Assembly: GCA_002837195.1 (NCBI GenBank)
Contig: KZ478064.1
Location: 124,001-188,000 of the forward strand
Reading direction: 5' to 3'
From: Enterobacterales bacterium CwR94
GTDB lineage: Bacteria; Pseudomonadota; Gammaproteobacteria; Enterobacterales; Enterobacteriaceae
Length of the DNA: 64,000 nt
The stretch's first letter is position 1. The number at the start of each line of letters is the position of its first letter. A program made the position numbers and the translations under genes. Shown in pieces: positions 25,254-33,102 of the stretch. The notes beneath the pieces are model-generated. The model worked only from the letters and a program-made list of their open reading frames with translations. It made no database searches and was not told the origin of the DNA.

Positions 25254-25688
25254 ATGTATTTGAATGAAAAAATATTCTTTAGTGCTCAACGCAATGGCTT
25301 TTATTTTGGTTCCCTAAAAAATGAATATATTCAGAGTGATAATGCATGGCCTGATGACTTGATTGAGATAACTGATGAGCATTATCGTAACTTACTTAAA
25401 GGTCAAGAAAATGGGAAGGTTATCTGCTCATCAGACAAAGGGTACCCTATTTTATCTGAGATGCCTCCATTAAGTACTGAATTAAGTATTGTCAAGGCTA
25501 GACGGAAAAGTGACGAACTAATGGAATTTGCGTCGAGAAAAATAGCCCCATTGCAAGATGCTTTAGAATTAGACCTCATTACGCAAGAGGAGAAATGTAT
25601 ATTGCATCAATGGAAAAAGTATCGAGTTGCACTCTCACGTATTGATTATTCAGAACCTGCAGCCATTATATGGCCGGATACTCCCTGA
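25254..25688 (+). CDS. Tail fibre assembly chaperone
   Basis: This 144-residue protein shows the fibre-assembly pattern: a variable N-terminus, then [20 protein letters not shown] and [20 protein letters not shown], ending in a Trp-Pro motif (IIWPDTP). It helps trimerise the fibre and is usually specific to it. The gene shares the fibre's AT-rich composition, so the pair was probably exchanged together. It is the last gene before dusA. Confidence 0.88.
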   Translation: MYLNEKIFFSAQRNGFYFGSLKNEYIQSDNAWPDDLIEITDEHYRNLLKGQENGKVICSSDKGYPILSEMPPLSTELSIVKARRKSDELMEFASRKIAPLQDALELDLITQEEKCILHQWKKYRVALSRIDYSEPAAIIWPDTP

Positions 25689-25818
25689 GTGTTGCGCGAA
25701 CATCGATTCTGCTGATGTGCCAGCGGGAAATGTCTGTAAGTTGAAACTGTCTCGGGCTGGGTTGTGTGCTATCATTGCCCACATTATCAACACCCCTTAT
25801 TCCGGATCTTTGTGTTTC

Positions 25819-26808
25819 ATGAGTCAGACGTTTCCCGCACTGCGCTTCTCCATTGCCCCCATGCTCGACTGGACTGACCGCCACTGTCGCTACTTTCATC
25901 GCCAGTTAACCGGTCAGACGCTGCTGTACACCGAAATGGTCACCACCGGTGCCATCATTCACGGCAAAGGTGATTACCTGCACTACAGCGAAATTGAGCA
26001 ACCTGTTGCATTGCAACTGGGGGGTAGCGATCCACAGGCACTGGCACAGTGTGCGAGATTGGCGGAGGCGCGTGGCTACAACGAAATCAACCTTAATGTC
26101 GGCTGTCCGTCAGACCGCGTGCAGAATGGACGCTTTGGCGCGTGTTTGATGGGCGAAGCCGCGCTGGTGGCAGATTGTATCAAAGCCATGCGCGACGTGG
26201 TTTCCATCCCGGTCACGGTGAAAACGCGTATCGGCATTGATGAGCTGGATAGCTATGCTTTCCTGTGTGATTTTATTGGCACCGTGGCGGAAAAGGGCGG
26301 TTGTGACACCTTTATTATTCACGCGCGCAAGGCCTGGCTCTCTGGGCTAAGCCCAAAGGAAAACCGCGAAATTCCCCCGTTGGATTATCCGCGTGTGTAT
26401 CAGCTTAAGCAGGACTTCCCGCATTTAACCATGGCAATCAACGGCGGCATTAAAACGTTGGAAGAAGCCAAAGCGCACTTGCAGCACATGGATGGCGTGA
26501 TGATGGGGCGCGAAGCCTATCAAAATCCGGGTATCCTGATGCATGTTGACCGTGAAATCTTTGGGCTGGACACTGCACCGGTAGACGCAGTGGCCGCGGT
26601 TCGTGCGATGTACCCCTATATCGACGCGGAGCTGAGCCAGGGCACTTACCTCGGGCATGTGACTCGCCATATGCTGGGTTTGTTCCAGGGGATCCCAGGC
26701 GCGCGTCAGTGGCGTCGTTATCTCAGCGAAAACGCGCACAAGCCAGGCGCGGACATTCGTGTGGTGGAACACGCACTCTCTTTAGTGGCCGACCGCGTCG
26801 CGGCCTAA
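25819..26808 (+). CDS. dusA: tRNA-dihydrouridine(20/20a) synthase DusA
   Basis: This 329-residue flavoenzyme reduces uridines 20 and 20a in the tRNA D-loop. The TIM barrel starts [38 protein letters not shown] holds the catalytic cysteine (GCPS), and [20 protein letters not shown] and [13 protein letters not shown] follow. The start at 25819 gives a length close to E. coli; longer upstream frames run into the phage block. dusA is a known integration target of phages and islands, and here its 5' side faces the tailocin locus while the gene is intact. Confidence 0.96.
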   Translation: MSQTFPALRFSIAPMLDWTDRHCRYFHRQLTGQTLLYTEMVTTGAIIHGKGDYLHYSEIEQPVALQLGGSDPQALAQCARLAEARGYNEINLNVGCPSDRVQNGRFGACLMGEAALVADCIKAMRDVVSIPVTVKTRIGIDELDSYAFLCDFIGTVAEKGGCDTFIIHARKAWLSGLSPKENREIPPLDYPRVYQLKQDFPHLTMAINGGIKTLEEAKAHLQHMDGVMMGREAYQNPGILMHVDREIFGLDTAPVDAVAAVRAMYPYIDAELSQGTYLGHVTRHMLGLFQGIPGARQWRRYLSENAHKPGADIRVVEHALSLVADRVAA

Positions 26809-26813
26809 TCAAT

Positions 26814-26858
26814 AACCTGGTTAATTTTTCACGAAAAATCGGTGAAATTAACCAGGTT
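26814..26858. repeat. Long inverted repeat just after dusA
   Basis: Left arm 26814-26832 (AACCTGGTTAATTTTTCAC) pairs with right arm 26842-26858 over 17 base pairs with a two-base bulge, around a GAAAAATCG loop. It starts six bases after the dusA stop. It has no T-run after either arm, so it may be a processing or mRNA-stabilising structure rather than a simple terminator. It could also be a terminator lacking the U tract. Confidence 0.7.
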
Positions 26859-26907
26859 CACGCTACCTCTTTTCCGCTCTGCTTAATCTATTCAAACAGT
26901 TAGCCTT

Positions 26908-26923
26908 TGGCACGATTCTTGTA
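26908..26923 (+). promoter_or_regulatory. Sigma54 (-24/-12) promoter of pspG
   Basis: TGGCACG at 26908-26914, four bases, then TTGTA at 26919-26923 fits the sigma54 consensus TGGCACG-N4-TTGCW with one mismatch. E. coli pspG is transcribed by sigma54 with PspF, so position and sequence agree. Confidence 0.85.
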
Positions 26924-26961
26924 AATGTCTCGATAGCGCAATAATGCCTGTGGAGAATGTA

Positions 26962-27192
26962 ATGGAAATTCTGTTTGTACTGGGTTTCTTCTTGATGTTG
27001 ATGCTCACTGGAGTGTCTGTACTGGGCGTACTGGCGGCGGTCGTGGTGGCCACATTGGTGATGTTTTTTGGTGGCATGTTAATGCTAATGATTAAGTTGC
27101 TGCCGTGGCTGGTACTGGCCGTGGTGGTCGTGTGGTTATGGCGCGCATGGCAAAAACCACGTTTGCCCACGGCCGATCGTCGCTATCGCTAG
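26962..27192 (+). CDS. pspG: Phage shock protein G
   Basis: This 76-residue inner-membrane protein starts MEILFVLGFFLMLMLTGVSV and contains FFGGMLMLMIKLLPWL, closely matching E. coli PspG. It is a member of the phage shock response to envelope stress. Two or three hydrophobic helices cover most of the protein. The ATG at 26962 gives the family length; the frame extends six codons further without need. Expression is from the sigma54 promoter above. Confidence 0.94.
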   Translation: MEILFVLGFFLMLMLTGVSVLGVLAAVVVATLVMFFGGMLMLMIKLLPWLVLAVVVVWLWRAWQKPRLPTADRRYR

Positions 27193-27361
27193 AGGGAGTG
27201 TGGATTGGATCACAACCTGACGCATTGCTTAGCGCCATTTTGTCAAAGAACATATTTTTTTCTTATATTTTCTGTCAGGATGTTGTCAATAAAGTGATTC
27301 GAATTCACAACCGCTGACCCTACAGACAGCGTAAAAAACGATAACGATAACGAAAACAGTC

Positions 27362-27390
27362 AGGCCTTCCCAATGGGAAGGCCTTTTTTT
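27362..27390 (+). terminator. Intrinsic terminator between pspG and qorA
   Basis: Perfect 10-base arms AGGCCTTCCC (27362-27371) and GGGAAGGCCT (27375-27384) around a 3-base loop are followed by six or more T residues. It ends the pspG transcript. The minus-strand gene qorA ends right beside it. Confidence 0.93.
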
Positions 27391-27396
27391 CGTCTA

Positions 27397-28380
27397 TCAA
27401 GGGATCAATAAACTGGAACCTTGTGTGGCTCGGCTTTCCAGTATGCGGTGCGCTTGCTCTGCATCCCGTAAAGCGAATTTCTGCGATTCGGCCACATCGA
27501 CTTGAATGGCGCCAGAGGCGATCAGTGAGAACAGCTCGTGGCTGGCCTGCGCCAATTCTTCACGTTGGGTGATGTACCCAAACAGCGAAGGACGGGTGAC
27601 ATACAGCGAGCCTTTTTGGTTAAGGATGCCCAAATTTACGCCTGTTACCGGCCCGGAAGAGTTACCAAAGCTGACCATCAGTCCACGGCGTTGCAGGCTG
27701 TCCAGCGAGGCTTCCCACGTATCTTTCCCCACGGAGTCATAGACCACTGCCACTTTTTGACCGTTCGTCAGCTCACTGACGCGCTGGGCAATATTTTCAT
27801 CGCGATAGTTGATGGTCGCCCAGGCACCTGCGGCTTTGGCGCGTGCGGCTTTTTCCGCAGAGCCCACGGTACCGATTAAATGGGCTCCCAGTGCTTTTGC
27901 CCATTGGCAGGCAATCAACCCAACGCCGCCGGCGGCCGCGTGAAATAGAAAGGTCTCATCCGGCTTGATTTCATAGGTTTGCCGCAGCAGATAGTGCACG
28001 GTCAAGCCTTTCAGAAAAGAGGCTGCCGCCTGCTCAAAGCTGATGCTGTCAGGCAGCAACGCAATCCGTGATTGATTAACGCAATGCACCTCACTGTAAG
28101 CCCCTAGCCCCGATTGGGCATAGACCACGCGATCACCCACCTGTATACCGCTCACCTGCGTGCCAACCTTCGTCACCACACCTGCCGCTTCTGTGCCCAA
28201 CCCTGAGGGCAGCGCCGGAGGCGCATAGAGTCCGCTGCGCACATAGGTGTCGATATAGTTGATCCCTATCGCCTTGTTCTCGACCAGGACTTCATCCGGG
28301 CCAGGATCCTTGATGTCAACCTCGACCCATTGCAAAACCTCAGGCCCGCCGTGCTTACTGAATTGGATACGCTTCGCCAT
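27397..28380 (-). CDS. qorA: NADPH:quinone oxidoreductase QorA
   Basis: This 327-residue zinc-independent MDR-family reductase is the same length as E. coli QorA. NKAIGINYIDTYVRSGLY, LPSGLGTEAAGVVTKVG and the nucleotide-binding LFHAAAGGVGLIACQWAKAL are diagnostic. It reduces quinones with NADPH in the cytoplasm. It is divergent from dnaB across 88 bases, as in E. coli. Confidence 0.95.
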   Translation of the reverse strand: MAKRIQFSKHGGPEVLQWVEVDIKDPGPDEVLVENKAIGINYIDTYVRSGLYAPPALPSGLGTEAAGVVTKVGTQVSGIQVGDRVVYAQSGLGAYSEVHCVNQSRIALLPDSISFEQAAASFLKGLTVHYLLRQTYEIKPDETFLFHAAAGGVGLIACQWAKALGAHLIGTVGSAEKAARAKAAGAWATINYRDENIAQRVSELTNGQKVAVVYDSVGKDTWEASLDSLQRRGLMVSFGNSSGPVTGVNLGILNQKGSLYVTRPSLFGYITQREELAQASHELFSLIASGAIQVDVAESQKFALRDAEQAHRILESRATQGSSLLIP

Positions 28381-28468
28381 GCTGGCTCCTTTTTATTCGT
28401 GGGCTGAACGCAGATAAGAAAGAGGGTATACTTGCGCGTCCCCACAGATTTTCGGTAACGCATTCACT

Positions 28469-29878
28469 ATGGCAGGAAACAAACCCGGCAACAAATCCTC
28501 AGAACCGCGCGATTATCAAGTCGAAGGCTTGAAATTGCCGCCCCATTCACTGGAAGCGGAGCAGTCCGTTCTCGGTGGATTAATGCTGGATAATGAACGC
28601 TGGGACAACGTTTCCGAGCGCGTCGCGGCAGACGATTTCTTTAGTCGTCCGCACCGTATGATTTTTGCTGAAATGCAAAAATTACTGGAAGCCGGACGGC
28701 CTATCGATCTGATCACCCTGTCAGAATCACTGGAACGCAACGGTGAATTAAACATGGTGGGTGGGTTCGCTTATCTGGCCGAACTTTCCAAAAACACACC
28801 CAGTGCGGCGAATATCAGCGCCTATGCCGATATTGTGCGTGAGCGTGCGGTGGTGCGTGACATCATTTCGGTGAGCAATGAAATTGCTGATGCCTGCTAT
28901 GACCCACAGGGGCGCAGCAGCGAAGATTTGCTCGATTTTGCGGAATCAAAAGTTTTCAAAATTGCCGAAAGCCGCGCCAATAAAGACGAAGGCCCAAAAG
29001 GGATCGACACCATTCTGGAAGCCACCATTTCACGTATTGAGTCGCTGTACCAACAGCCGCACGATGGCGTGACCGGGGTGGATACCGGGTATAACGATCT
29101 GAATAAAAAGACCGCGGGTCTGCAAGGTTCCGATCTGATTATCGTGGCGGCCCGTCCTTCGATGGGGAAAACCACTTTTGCGATGAACCTGTGTGAAAAC
29201 GCCGCGATGACGCAGAAAAAACCGGTCTTGATCTTCAGTCTGGAGATGCCCGGGGAACAGATTATGATGCGTATGTTGGCCTCGTTATCCCGCGTGGATC
29301 AGACGCGGATCCGTACGGGTCAACTGGATGACGAGGACTGGGCGCGTATCTCCAGCACGATGGGCATCTTGATCGACAAGAAGAATATGTATATCGATGA
29401 TTCTTCCGGCCTGACGCCAACGGAAGTCCGCTCGCGTGCGCGCCGCGTGTTTCGTGAGGCGGGTGGGCTCAGCATGATCATGATCGACTACCTGCAGTTG
29501 ATGCGCGTGCCTTCACTCTCTGATAACCGTACCCTGGAAATTGCGGAAATCTCGCGCTCTTTGAAGGCGCTGGCGAAAGAGCTTAACGTGCCGGTGGTGG
29601 CCCTGTCGCAGCTTAACCGCTCACTGGAACAACGCGCAGATAAACGCCCGGTGAACTCCGACTTGCGTGAATCAGGCTCTATCGAGCAGGATGCGGACTT
29701 GATCATGTTTATTTACCGCGATGAGGTGTATCACGAAAACAGCGATCTGAAAGGCATCGCGGAAATCATCATCGGTAAACAGCGTAACGGCCCTATCGGC
29801 AGCGTACGTCTCACCTTTAACGGCCAGTGGTCTCGCTTTGACAACTACGCTGGCCCCGCCTACGACGACGAATACTAA
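28469..29878 (+). CDS. dnaB: Replicative DNA helicase DnaB
   Basis: This 469-residue hexameric helicase of the replication fork has an N-terminal DnaG-interacting domain (LPPHSLEAEQSVLGGLMLDN) and a RecA-like motor with Walker A ARPSMGKTTFAMN and Walker B MIIDYLQLM. RSLKALAKELNVPVVALSQL and ESGSIEQDADLIMFIYRDE follow. No intein or insertion is present. Confidence 0.98.
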   Translation: MAGNKPGNKSSEPRDYQVEGLKLPPHSLEAEQSVLGGLMLDNERWDNVSERVAADDFFSRPHRMIFAEMQKLLEAGRPIDLITLSESLERNGELNMVGGFAYLAELSKNTPSAANISAYADIVRERAVVRDIISVSNEIADACYDPQGRSSEDLLDFAESKVFKIAESRANKDEGPKGIDTILEATISRIESLYQQPHDGVTGVDTGYNDLNKKTAGLQGSDLIIVAARPSMGKTTFAMNLCENAAMTQKKPVLIFSLEMPGEQIMMRMLASLSRVDQTRIRTGQLDDEDWARISSTMGILIDKKNMYIDDSSGLTPTEVRSRARRVFREAGGLSMIMIDYLQLMRVPSLSDNRTLEIAEISRSLKALAKELNVPVVALSQLNRSLEQRADKRPVNSDLRESGSIEQDADLIMFIYRDEVYHENSDLKGIAEIIIGKQRNGPIGSVRLTFNGQWSRFDNYAGPAYDDEY

Positions 29879-29883
29879 GATCC

Positions 29884-29902
29884 GATGCACAAACTGTGCA
29901 TC
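29884..29902. promoter_or_regulatory. Palindromic operator GATGCACA-N3-TGTGCATC upstream of the Lrp-like gene
   Basis: Perfect 8-base arms with a 3-base centre lie about 90 bases before the AsnC/Lrp-family gene. The same GTGCAT/ATGCAC half-site recurs after that gene, before the YitT gene. AsnC/Lrp proteins bind short palindromes of this size, so this is probably its autoregulatory site. Confidence 0.65.
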
Positions 29903-29992
29903 CAGTGCGCGTCATCAGAAAATAGTGTTGGACAGTCGGCAGGTTTTTGCGGTTATCTGTGATTCAGAACCAAGACCGCTGACTGGGCAACC

Positions 29993-30463
29993 ATGACCAC
30001 CTCGATTGACGATTTCGACCTAAAAATACTCACGTTATTACAAGCCAATGGCCGTCTCACCAATCAGGAACTCAGTGATCTTGTTGGACTTTCAGCGTCA
30101 CAGTGCTCGCGTCGGCGCATTAATTTAGAACAGGCTGGCTGCATACTGGGCTATCACGCGCGCTTAGCGCCAGATGCCGTTGGATTACAGGTGATCGGGC
30201 TGATTGAAGTGCGCCTAATCAACCATACCTCGGAGTGCGTGGAGAACTTTCACCGGCGAGTGGCGGAAGAGCCTGCCATTGTGGATGCCTGGCAAACCAC
30301 AGGGGATGCCGATTACTTATTGAAAGTCACCGTTGCCGATCTGCCGGGGCTGAGTGCCTTGATTAGCCAGTTGGTGGCGGGTAAGCAAAGTATTTCGCAT
30401 GTGAAAACATCCGTGGTACTAAACCGCTTAAAAGAAAGCGGAATGATGACCAAAGTTGCCTAA
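29993..30463 (+). CDS. AsnC/Lrp-family transcriptional regulator
   Basis: This 156-residue regulator has an N-terminal helix-turn-helix (IDDFDLKILTLLQANGRLTN, SDLVGLSASQCSRRRINLEQ) and a C-terminal RAM (amino-acid-binding) domain with VDAWQTTGDADYLLKVTVAD. It is not Lrp itself; it belongs to the smaller, local AsnC-like regulators. It is absent from this place in E. coli. Flanking GTGCAT palindromes suggest that it controls itself and the YitT-like membrane protein downstream. The ligand is probably an amino acid. Confidence 0.88.
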   Translation: MTTSIDDFDLKILTLLQANGRLTNQELSDLVGLSASQCSRRRINLEQAGCILGYHARLAPDAVGLQVIGLIEVRLINHTSECVENFHRRVAEEPAIVDAWQTTGDADYLLKVTVADLPGLSALISQLVAGKQSISHVKTSVVLNRLKESGMMTKVA

Positions 30464-30496
30464 ACGCACCAAAAAGAGGCGCCATGTGCCATCCTG

Positions 30497-30523
30497 GTGC
30501 ATTGATGCACTAATAGTGTGCAT
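30497..30523. promoter_or_regulatory. Repeated GTGCAT/ATGCAC operator sites before the YitT gene
   Basis: GTGCAT-N2-ATGCAC (30497-30510) overlaps ATGCAC-N7-GTGCAT (30505-30523). Further single half-sites occur at about 30568-30573 (GGTGCA) and 30599-30603 (TGCAC). They share half-sites with the palindrome upstream of the Lrp-like gene, so the same regulator probably binds them. Confidence 0.6.
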
Positions 30524-30650
30524 TAGCGCATGCGTTTTTCACGGTTTGTGAGTTAATCAATCTTTAGGTGCATGAAGTGTGCGGATATCACCCATTTTAT
30601 GCACGAAAATGAGCAATAAAGCGCCTTAGTATTCAATGGGTTAATCATTG

Positions 30651-30689
30651 GCACCGTCCGGGGGCCCTTTTTCACCCCCGGATTGGTGC
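30651..30689 (+). terminator. Hairpin in the leader of the YitT gene
   Basis: CCGGGGG (30658-30664) pairs with CCCCCGG (30675-30681), and the stem extends outward through GCACC and GGTGC to 30651-30689. ATTTTTGC follows. It could terminate the Lrp-like transcript or act as an attenuator of the next gene. Confidence 0.5.
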
Positions 30690-30733
30690 GATTTTTGCTA
30701 TCAGAGTGAATCATTTTGACGAGATTTCACCTG

Positions 30734-31357
30734 ATGGAAAATACCCTGCAGCCCGCACGTATCCCGCATTCCCTGATTGAAGATGTGCTTGCCATTATCA
30801 CCGGCACGCTGATGGTCTCGTTTGGCGTTATTTTGCTGCGCCAGGCGGGGGCGTTGACGGGCGGAACGGCGGGCATCGCCTTTCTTCTTCACTACGCCAC
30901 ATCCCTGACATTTGGCACGGCGTTCTTTCTGTTAAATCTGCCGTTCTACTGGCTGGCCTTTAAACGTATGGGCCTGGCCTTCACCGTGAAAACGTTTTGT
31001 GCGGTGGGGCTGGTGTCACTGTTTAGCGATCTGCATCCGCTTTTTATCCATATCGACACCTTAAATCCGCTTTATGCGACACTGTTTGGTAGCCTGATCC
31101 TCGGGGTTGGGTTTATTGTATTGTTTCGCCATAAAGCCAGCCTCGGGGGCATCAATATCCTCGCGCTCTGGTTGCAGGATAAGTACGGTATTCGCGCCGG
31201 AAAACTGCAGATGGCGGTGGATTGCGCTGTGGTGATGGCGTCGCTATTTGTGGTATCACTACCTGTACTGTTGGCGTCGATCGGGGGAGCTGTGGTGATG
31301 AATTTACTGATCGCCATGAATCATCGTCCGGGCCGCTATGACGCTGCGGCAAAATAA
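30734..31357 (+). CDS. YitT-family membrane protein
   Basis: This 207-residue protein has about five hydrophobic helices and family motifs RQAGALTGGTAGIAFLLHYA and FRHKASLGGINILALWLQDK. YitT/DUF161 proteins are inner-membrane proteins, some of them proposed transporters. I chose the ATG at 30734; an upstream TTG at 30716 has less support. Operator palindromes upstream link it to the AsnC/Lrp regulator, which suggests amino-acid-responsive export, an inference. Confidence 0.82.
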   Translation: MENTLQPARIPHSLIEDVLAIITGTLMVSFGVILLRQAGALTGGTAGIAFLLHYATSLTFGTAFFLLNLPFYWLAFKRMGLAFTVKTFCAVGLVSLFSDLHPLFIHIDTLNPLYATLFGSLILGVGFIVLFRHKASLGGINILALWLQDKYGIRAGKLQMAVDCAVVMASLFVVSLPVLLASIGGAVVMNLLIAMNHRPGRYDAAAK

Positions 31358-31403
31358 CTGATTCCCCACTGGGGAAAGACCGATAAAACTGGAGAACTGC
31401 ACC

Positions 31404-32597
31404 GTGTTTCAGAACGTTGACGCCTACGCTGGCGACCCGATCCTGTCTTTGATGGAAACCTTTAAACAGGATCCGCGTACCGACAAAGTGAATCTGAGCA
31501 TCGGCCTGTATTACAACGAGGCGGGTATTATTCCTCAGCTTGATGCGGTCGCACAGGCTGAAGCGCGCCTGAATGCCCGTCCGCAGGATGCCTCTCTGTA
31601 TCTGCCGATGGAAGGCTTGGCGGCTTACCGTAATGCCATTGCCCCGCTGCTGTTTGGTGCTGAACACCCTGCGTTGAAAGCGGGCAAAATCGCCACTATT
31701 CAAACACTGGGCGGCTCGGGAGCCCTGAAAGTGGGTGCGGATTTCCTGAAACGCTATTTCCCCGATTCTCAGGTCTGGGTCAGCGATCCGACGTGGGAAA
31801 ACCATGTTGCGATCTTCGCCGGTGCCGGTTTTACCGTAAACACCTATCCGTGGTATGACGCAGAAACCAACGGCGTAAAATTCGATGCCTTTATCGCCAA
31901 ACTGGAAACGCTGCCAGCGCGTAGCGTGGTGCTGTTGCACCCTTGCTGCCATAACCCAACCGGCGCAGATTTAACCCACGCCCAGTGGGATCACGTAACG
32001 GAAATCCTGAAATCTCGCGAACTGATTCCGTTCCTTGATATTGCTTATCAAGGTTTCGGGGCAGGGATGGAAGACGATGCCTATGCGATGCGAGTGATTG
32101 CACAAGCGGGCCTGCCTGCCCTGGTGTCGAATTCCTTCTCTAAAATTTTCTCGCTGTACGGTGAGCGCGTAGGTGGGCTCTCTGTGGTATGTGAAGATGC
32201 TGATGCCGCGTCACGCGTGCTAGGTCAGTTGAAAGCGACCGTGCGTCGTAACTACTCCAGCCCACCTAATTTTGGTGCGCAGGTGGTGTCTTGCGTGCTG
32301 AACGATGAAGCACTGAAAGCGAACTGGTTAGCGGAAGTCGAAGCGATGCGTGTGCGTATCTTAAGCATGCGTCAGGCGCTGGTGGATGTGTTGACGCAAA
32401 CCGTGCCAGGCAAAAACTTTGATTATCTGCTCCAGCAACGTGGCATGTTTAGCTACACAGGATTAAGTGCGCAGCAGGTTGATCGCCTGCGTGATGAATT
32501 TGGTGTGTATCTGATTGCCAGTGGCCGTATGTGTGTGGCGGGCCTCAACAGCAACAATGTTCATCAAGTGGCAAAAGCCTTTGCGGCGGTGATGTAA
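31404..32597 (+). CDS. tyrB: Aromatic-amino-acid aminotransferase TyrB
   Basis: This 397-residue PLP enzyme performs the last transamination in tyrosine and phenylalanine (and leucine) synthesis. The length equals E. coli TyrB. Start region [20 protein letters not shown] lysine Lys247 ([17 protein letters not shown]) and the C-terminal GRMCVAGLN are conserved. It starts with GTG after TGGAG. No TYR box was convincing upstream. Confidence 0.97.
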   Translation: MFQNVDAYAGDPILSLMETFKQDPRTDKVNLSIGLYYNEAGIIPQLDAVAQAEARLNARPQDASLYLPMEGLAAYRNAIAPLLFGAEHPALKAGKIATIQTLGGSGALKVGADFLKRYFPDSQVWVSDPTWENHVAIFAGAGFTVNTYPWYDAETNGVKFDAFIAKLETLPARSVVLLHPCCHNPTGADLTHAQWDHVTEILKSRELIPFLDIAYQGFGAGMEDDAYAMRVIAQAGLPALVSNSFSKIFSLYGERVGGLSVVCEDADAASRVLGQLKATVRRNYSSPPNFGAQVVSCVLNDEALKANWLAEVEAMRVRILSMRQALVDVLTQTVPGKNFDYLLQQRGMFSYTGLSAQQVDRLRDEFGVYLIASGRMCVAGLNSNNVHQVAKAFAAVM

Positions 32598-32614
32598 TCT
32601 TACTCACGCTCATC

Positions 32615-32636
32615 AACGGGGCTGCGGCCCCGTTTT
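32615..32636 (+). terminator. Intrinsic terminator after tyrB
   Basis: Arms AACGGGGC (32615-32622) and GCCCCGTT (32627-32634) flank a 4-base loop and are followed by T residues to 32636. Confidence 0.85.
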
Positions 32637-32750
32637 GCATTGTGGCGGAGTGAAAATCACGCGTCACGAACAATCCGCATCGGTGAATTGACGCGATGCG
32701 ATGTAAGTTGCCTATACTCATGATAATGCTGAACGATAAGGGGAGTGATG

Positions 32751-33074
32751 ATGAATACCTCTGACTTTCTGGACTATTGTATGGCGAAAGAGGATGCCCA
32801 TCAGAGTGTGCACAATGACTGGAAAGCAACGCAAATCAAAACCAAAGGCGTGTTATTTGCCCTGGTGCATGATGCGCAACCCGGCGGTCAGGCGGTGTCA
32901 TTGAAAACCACAGAAGTAAAGGCGCGTGAACTCCGCGAGAAACACAAAACGATCGTGCCCAGTGAACACCTCAATCCGGTGCACTGGAGTACGCTGTGGC
33001 TGGAAGGACCGCTGAAAGATTCGGAAATTTATTGGCTGGTCGATGCTTCTTTTCAGCAGGCGCGCAGTCAGTAA
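32751..33074 (+). CDS. yjbR: YjbR, MmcQ/YjbR-family DNA-binding-fold protein
   Basis: This 107-residue protein contains LDYCMAKEDAHQSVHNDWKA and VHWSTLWLEGPLKDSEIYWL, close to E. coli YjbR (double-wing fold, CyaY-like). Its function is unknown. Three tandem start codons occur (GTG 32745, ATG 32748, ATG 32751); 32751 has the best spacing from AAGGGGAG. Confidence 0.9.
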   Translation: MNTSDFLDYCMAKEDAHQSVHNDWKATQIKTKGVLFALVHDAQPGGQAVSLKTTEVKARELREKHKTIVPSEHLNPVHWSTLWLEGPLKDSEIYWLVDASFQQARSQ

Positions 33075-33075
33075 A

Positions 33076-33096
33076 CGGGCCGGATAAACCGGCCCG
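33076..33096. terminator. Bidirectional stem-loop between yjbR and the alcohol dehydrogenase gene
   Basis: Perfect 8-base arms CGGGCCGG (33076-33083) and CCGGCCCG (33089-33096) lie between two convergent genes. There is no T-run, so termination strength is uncertain. Confidence 0.65.
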
Positions 33097-33102
33097 ACAG
33101 AA

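Larger units (their letters stand above)
10193..25688. mobile_element. Mu-type contractile-tail locus (probable R-type tailocin) adjacent to dusA
   Basis: This 15.5 kb block contains regulators (antirepressor, CI-type repressor, PerC-like, Q), a lysis cassette and every part of a Mu-type contractile tail in standard order. Integrase, transposase, excisionase, terminase, portal, protease, capsid, head completion and replication genes are all absent. That gene content defines an R-type tailocin: a headless tail that kills by puncturing the target membrane and is released by lysis. A degraded prophage that lost exactly these modules is the alternative. Intact reading frames, tight ATGA overlaps and the preserved frameshift site argue for a maintained system. 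The right edge lies about 130 bases from the dusA start, a known phage and island integration site. Confidence 0.85.

Noticed and set aside
10193-25688. Complete Mu-like transposable prophage
   Set aside because: No MuA/MuB, terminase, portal, protease or capsid genes are present, and the tail genes run directly from the lysis cassette.
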